A stretch of DNA of 42,709 bases from Clostridia bacterium. Its GTDB lineage: Bacteria; Bacillota; Clostridia; TANB77; CAG-508. The notes under the pieces were generated by a model. That model was not told the origin of the DNA and did not search any database. It was given only the letters and a program-made list of their open reading frames with translations. This document shows positions 40,501 to 42,709 of this stretch, one piece after another. Location of the stretch: the NCBI GenBank assembly GCA_022797635.1, contig JAAWKZ010000008.1, positions 1-42,709 of the forward strand. The letters are read 5' to 3'. Position numbers and translations under genes: made by a program. How positions within the stretch are numbered: the first letter of the stretch is position 1; every line of letters starts with the position of its first letter.

Positions 40501-42395
40501 TGACAGGAATTGTACTTACACCACCAGCCAAAACAGAGTATGAATATGGTGAAGCACTAGATTTAACAGGAGGAACTGTACAAAAAGTAATGGCAAGTGG
40601 AGCAGAGACGGCCAAAGTAGATTTAAGTGACACTACCCAAGTAACTTTAGGTACATACGATCCAACCAAAGAAGGTGCACAAACCATAACTGTAGAATAT
40701 GCAGGAAAACAAGCAAGTTTTGCCGTTACAGTAGTAGACAATGTTCAAACTATTGCAATGGTAGATACTCCAAAACAAAATTACAAATATGGAGAACCAT
40801 TAGATATTAATGGAGGAACCATATTAGTTACAAGATCAAGTGGAAAAACAGAAACAATTAATTTAGATACTAACATGGTAACAGGATTTAATTCTAACCA
40901 ATTAGGACAACAAACTTTAACTGTTACTTACAAAGAGGCGACAACAAACTATACAGTAGAAGTTGAAGATTATGCAATAGACATAGAAATTACAAGACCA
41001 AATAAAGAAATCTACGCATTAGGTGAAGAATTAGACCTAACAGGTGCAACCGTTAAATTAGTAATGGCAAGTGGAATAGCTACTACCCCAGTAGATATGA
41101 CTACTAGCATGATTACAGGATTTGATTCAAGCACAGAAGGAGCTAAAACAATTACAGTAACCTATGAAGGATTTACAAAAACATTTGGTATTAGCATAAT
41201 GGATGGTGTAAAAGGAATGATTCTAGTAACATTACCAGATATGCTAGAATACCGATATGGTGAAGAATTAAACTTAACAGGAGGAACTATTGCACTTATT
41301 AAAGAAAGTGGACAAACCTCACCAATACCAATGACAAAAGATATGGTATCAGGATATTCCCCAAATATCTTAGGTGACCAAACAATTACAGTAACTTATG
41401 AAGGATGTACACAAGAATTTATCGTAAATGTAAAAGACTTTATTAGTAAATTACAAGTAAAAGCACCAACAAAAACAAAATATGAATATGGAGAAGATTT
41501 AGACTTAACAGGAGGAACCGTAGGTATCCTAATGGCAAGTGGTAAAGTAGTAGAGCAAACCCCATTAACAGCTTCTATGATATCTATATTCAATAATGAA
41601 CAAGTTGGAAAACAAACCATAGTGGTTGAGTATCAAGGATTACAAGGAGAATTCCAAGTAATTGTAGAAGATAAAGTAAAAGGTATCTCTATGAATGAAT
41701 TACCAAATAAGGTAGAGTATGAATATAGAGAAAAATTAGATGTAACTGGAGCAACAATTAATGTTGTAAAATCAAGTGGAACTATCGTAGTTAAGGTTAC
41801 AAACAAAATGGTATCAGGATTTAACCCTAGAAAATCTGGAAACCAGGTAATTACAGTAACTTATGAAGGAATGAAAACACAATTTGTAGTAGTCGTAAAT
41901 GCACAAGAACAAACCACACCAGTAAGACCAGTTGCACCACAAGAACCAGTACAAGAACCAGAAAAACCAGTAGATCTAGTACCAGAGCCAACACCAACAC
42001 CTATTCCAGCACCAGAAAAACCAACTATTGTATTAGGTGAAAAGGATGAGAATAATGGCTTTGATAAGAAAACTATAGCAGCTATTATTGGAGGATTAGG
42101 AATCTTATTACTACTTATCTTAGTTGTCATGAGACGTCGTAACATTAAGATTTACGTAGAAGAAGACGGAGAATTCGTATTAGCTGGAACTGAAAAATTA
42201 AGCAGAAATGATTTAACAATTAACATTGATCAATACTTAGATGGAGAAAACTATCATAATAAAGTTATGATTTGCTTAAATGATTCTATTTCAGACAAAT
42301 TGGATGAAGAAGAAATCGAAATTAAGCATAGAGGCGAAATTGTTAAAGTTAAAGTTAAATATCTAGGTGAACCAGTAGATATCACCTTAGAATAA
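34551..42395 (+). CDS. Giant membrane-anchored surface protein with cohesin-like domain and about 25 Big_3 Ig-like repeats
   Basis: The 2614-residue protein has a long charged N-terminus (1-82) and a hydrophobic export segment (about 86-110, STLMIMLMQMFSPYTVLLS). A cohesin-like domain follows (about 118-310: NRIIEVTYAITGENIVSTD, LSIGYDSTKIKPA). About 25 Big_3 domains of 80-95 residues come next, each with Y-x-Y/H-G-E-x-L-D-x-T-G-G, a variable SG turn, a M-V-x-G-F/Y block and Q-T-I-T-V-T-Y-x-G. A P-E linker (about 2448-2490) leads to a membrane helix (IIGGLGILLLLILVVM) and RRR, then about 100 residues that should be cytoplasmic. There is no LPxTG signal. The N-terminal extension before the export segment is longer than usual. 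Domains 9-12, 13-16 and 17-19 form a higher-order repeat. AAAGGAGGAG precedes the ATG. Probably a stalk or scaffold working with the dockerin protein upstream. Confidence 0.88.
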   Translation: MKGKHAKSLAVPKRMQTRDLDEEQQYSQILSKADELFREKILQDVEIQELIRKAQQYEEVQPISRKSFFGKLIEKAKQVTKKQVTAFSTLMIMLMQMFSPYTVLLSTVKAAVDPKTDTLLAVTASEVKTSSSGNRIIEVTYAITGENIVSTDLSIGYDSTKIKPARRGTGAACTVTKLAANNPSTSCAEFGDALSFLDLDNGALNTTNSNIRISMSCPAGGDPVLNVGDQGYSQDDLGEEAYGYNYYLPAVKLYFLLVDDSITELTHDMLYFSKVSDTWPTGYKYIYNNGSGDRTCIDPTTTVSYNGFAEAKKAVTNIEVTQNPTDVTYKNGDTLDFAGGTITIHYDDGSKDENVSIADGIQDGSITVDTQYASNTTKKAVITYSGKTAEIPYYVLSGAMLRTIITKTTYDHGDNLDFTGGEIDTIYTNSSGAQIREEISIPKGLGNQTIETNTTTADVNKNPVKLTYEGYTIDLPITVNDPLDHITVNPPTKITYEHGDNISFAGGSITTYTKSGATAIIPATDAGITIEPTTADINTVINSWTTPSGLTAGTEEITVKYQGKSAKYNITVNDTIDSINVTKQPTAKNKYGETNPDFTGLEVTVTTAGGGSFTVNQNSVSIDKSGYNPNTLTEQQFTVTYGGKTSTTKAKLTLQDYITDIIPTFTTTTFEYDTPVATIINGATYVKKYKSGATGTAEPITAGMISGYTQRPAPTLFNSSHEASQTINIKLTNGTNSFDEVPITKTQAITIKDKITGIAIENYPSTMGFDYGDAFVATNGKIKTVYASGAKGDSIYMSDPNVKLTQTDGTTPVTTQVAKSKFSNGQATETVKVTYTKDGKSYTTTYDITISDKVTGIAITTDPTKTFEHGAAFTTGNGKLTVSYAVADPQVISMSNADVTIKQTNGTAINMSPTTYDANHKYTEHLKVEYMGETATYDITITNVITGITLKPSPKTSYTYKEPITNAGGSIEITRKNGTTSTLPITDSMITGLNTDTVGTRQATVTYTENGVTKTAKYSYTVENSVTGVTITAPSKTTYKHGESLVAGKVTLTYADGTTSQGNWSDVTITDGGTAITALPTPTEAEYKASSTPHKISKTLKLNYTKDGVTATEVSYPIEIINDVKSIAMYQVPKQTYSVNDPIDVTGGEIMVTRAVGTEAIAITKEMTSGFDSSKEYLNNSLTITVTYTENNVTPAPTTSYKATVTDTVASIKITKLPKQDYKYNEPLDATAGKLEITRSSGQKVSVDMTNAMVSGYRPQDLEEQTLTVTYGGQTTTYTVTVKDYVTGITVSPTEVDGTYNQELVDLITNKNIMYTVNYAKAGALQPVAPTENMVTGYNKTDLNARNITITYTDNDSQSATNGDTFTATIKVTTPNVVTGATIVAPTDGTYQHGEPLKTGTVTLTYADGTTSQGNWSDVTITDGGTAITTLPTPTEAEYKASSTPHKISKTLKLNYTKDGVTATEVEYPIEIINDVKSIAMYQVPKQNYSVNDPIDVTGGEIMVTRAVGSEAIAITKEMTSGFDSSQEYPDNSLTITVTYTENGVTPAPTTSYTATVTDTVSSITMGNTPKTNYKYNEPLDTTGGTLTITRASGETKTVDITNAMITSTFDPQTLGEQTLTVTYGGKTTTYTVTVKDYVTGITVTPTEVDGTYNQELADLITNKNIMYTVNYAKAGALNPEAPTESMVTGYNKTDLGDRDITITYTDNDSQSATNGETFSATVTVKTPNGITGAVITAPTNTTYKDSESLAEGTITFTYANGDTTLGNWSDVTITNSDGTPYTMTATEDEYKANNHKISKVLKLNYNKDGVAATEVEYPIEIINDIKSIAISTVPKQDYNIGDTLDVTNGEILVTRAVGTENIAIVDTMVDGFDTTVEHKDLSLKVEYTENGITKETNYTIQVKDDVSSVTLKTTPKTDYLYGEPLDISGGELEITRPSGNVTIPVTMDMITSTFDPQNIAEQTVTIEYGGFTVEYQVNVKDYMTGIVLTPPAKTEYEYGEALDLTGGTVQKVMASGAETAKVDLSDTTQVTLGTYDPTKEGAQTITVEYAGKQASFAVTVVDNVQTIAMVDTPKQNYKYGEPLDINGGTILVTRSSGKTETINLDTNMVTGFNSNQLGQQTLTVTYKEATTNYTVEVEDYAIDIEITRPNKEIYALGEELDLTGATVKLVMASGIATTPVDMTTSMITGFDSSTEGAKTITVTYEGFTKTFGISIMDGVKGMILVTLPDMLEYRYGEELNLTGGTIALIKESGQTSPIPMTKDMVSGYSPNILGDQTITVTYEGCTQEFIVNVKDFISKLQVKAPTKTKYEYGEDLDLTGGTVGILMASGKVVEQTPLTASMISIFNNEQVGKQTIVVEYQGLQGEFQVIVEDKVKGISMNELPNKVEYEYREKLDVTGATINVVKSSGTIVVKVTNKMVSGFNPRKSGNQVITVTYEGMKTQFVVVVNAQEQTTPVRPVAPQEPVQEPEKPVDLVPEPTPTPIPAPEKPTIVLGEKDENNGFDKKTIAAIIGGLGILLLLILVVMRRRNIKIYVEEDGEFVLAGTEKLSRNDLTINIDQYLDGENYHNKVMICLNDSISDKLDEEEIEIKHRGEIVKVKVKYLGEPVDITLE
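37632..40504 (+). repeat. Three tandem copies of a four-domain module inside the giant gene
   Basis: Copies start at 37632, 38688 and 39747 (periods 1056 and 1059 bp, 352-353 codons). The first two share long stretches that are nearly identical at DNA level, for example around 37698-38170 against 38754-39226. The third is more diverged and lacks the fourth domain. Between conserved blocks the second third of the module differs more, which suggests duplication followed by uneven gene conversion or selection. Confidence 0.88.
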
Positions 42396-42544
42396 AATAT
42401 AAGATGAGTTAACCCCATTAACTACAACTTATATGGATATGTAAGTAAAAAACGCTTAAAAGCGAAAATAAGAGCTCAAAATTCATACAAGGAAACGTAA
42501 ATGAATTGTATGGTAAACTGTACAGTGAAAAGTAAATAAGCAAA

Positions 42545-42624
42545 GTTGTCAAGCGCGCATACAAAACTTCTAAATCCCTGACCTAAGCGCGCAGACCAGA
42601 GATAGAGGGAGTTTTGTAGACAAC
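42545..42624 (+). ncRNA. Candidate structured RNA with two self-complementary GCGCGC elements
   Basis: GTTGTC (42545-42550) pairs with GACAAC (42619-42624), ACAAAACT (42561-42568) with AGTTTTGT (42610-42617) and CCCT (42576-42579) with AGGG (42606-42609). AAGCGCGCA occurs in the left bulge (42551-42559) and again in the apical loop (42585-42593). GCGCGC can pair with itself, which would make a pseudoknot. Such GC blocks are striking in AT-rich DNA. Flanking hairpins include CGCTTAAAAGCG (near 42449) and TCCAGC/GCTGGA near 42675. I cannot match it to a known class. The rest of 42396-42709 has no convincing gene; strand is assumed. Confidence 0.4.
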
Positions 42625-42709
42625 TTATGCTAATATATTAAATGAACTAAAAGTATTAGAATGTTTAGAATATTCCAGCAAACGGATAGCTGGAGAAATG
42701 AAAAAGAAA

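Noticed and set aside
35490..41890. CRISPR-like or satellite repeats
   Set aside because: The periodicity is that of ~85-residue protein domains in one continuous reading frame; repeats are diverged and codon-phased, with no short exact repeats and unique spacers.
42626..42709. Start of another gene at the right edge
   Set aside because: One frame reads plausibly (NELKVLECLEYSSKRIAGEMKKK, in parts), but it has no start codon or ribosome binding site after the preceding stop, and the window ends, so it cannot be supported.
1..42709. Reverse transcriptase, Avd or template repeat for the suspected DGR
   Set aside because: No coding region shows RT motifs, and I saw no second copy of the 867-1060 block on either strand of this window.

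Overview
The window is AT-rich DNA (only a few short stretches are visibly GC-richer) with strong AGGAGG-type ribosome binding sites, near-consensus -35/-10 promoters and many U-tract terminators. SpoIIE (the sporulation phosphatase), a SleB/YabE-type cell-wall hydrolase, class III fructose-bisphosphatase and large Gram-positive surface proteins point to an endospore-forming member of the Clostridia (Firmicutes). A gut-dwelling, uncultured lineage is a reasonable inference but is not shown by the sequence.

Layout. (1) 1-1043: 3' end of a surface protein with a Big_2 Ig-like domain and a C-type-lectin-like end. Its last ~180 bp changes codon style and is followed by a perfect hairpin, like the variable region of a diversity-generating retroelement (DGR). 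(2) 1361-3881: spoIIE, split by a one-base frameshift. (3) 3941-10646: a small XRE regulator, a WG-repeat membrane protein, an unknown tail-anchored protein, acpS, tatD, a YabE/SleB-like hydrolase and exonuclease III. (4) 10647-15263: a GC-richer 60-residue membrane protein with its own promoter and terminator, an AI-2E-family transporter, and a two-component system whose promoter carries a direct repeat. (5) 15601-22195: a thioester/isopeptide-type adhesin of 1497 residues, a one-TM Ig-like protein and a GGDEF protein. (6) 22253-26963: rdgB, a D,D-carboxypeptidase, tRNA-Gly and tRNA-Cys, DUF1653 and fbp. (7) 27140-31077: a probable histidine acquisition operon. A 14-codon leader peptide with three His codons precedes an attenuator and then a binding protein, a permease, and an ABC ATPase fused in frame to a Xaa-His dipeptidase. 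(8) 31143-32490: two minus-strand membrane-protein genes. (9) 32818-42395: a cohesin/dockerin-type surface protein (frameshifted) and a 2614-residue protein with about 25 Big_3 Ig-like repeats. (10) 42396-42709: non-coding, with a candidate structured RNA.

The most notable systems are the His-leader attenuator driving a histidine/His-dipeptide uptake operon with a transporter-peptidase fusion, and the DGR-like target at the left edge. The surface-protein regions share upstream sequence motifs and show internal domain amplification. Two genes, spoIIE and the dockerin protein, carry single extra bases that break otherwise intact reading frames. These are sequencing errors, real mutations or, less likely, recoding.

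All calls were made by reading the sequence. No database search, folding program or alignment was run.
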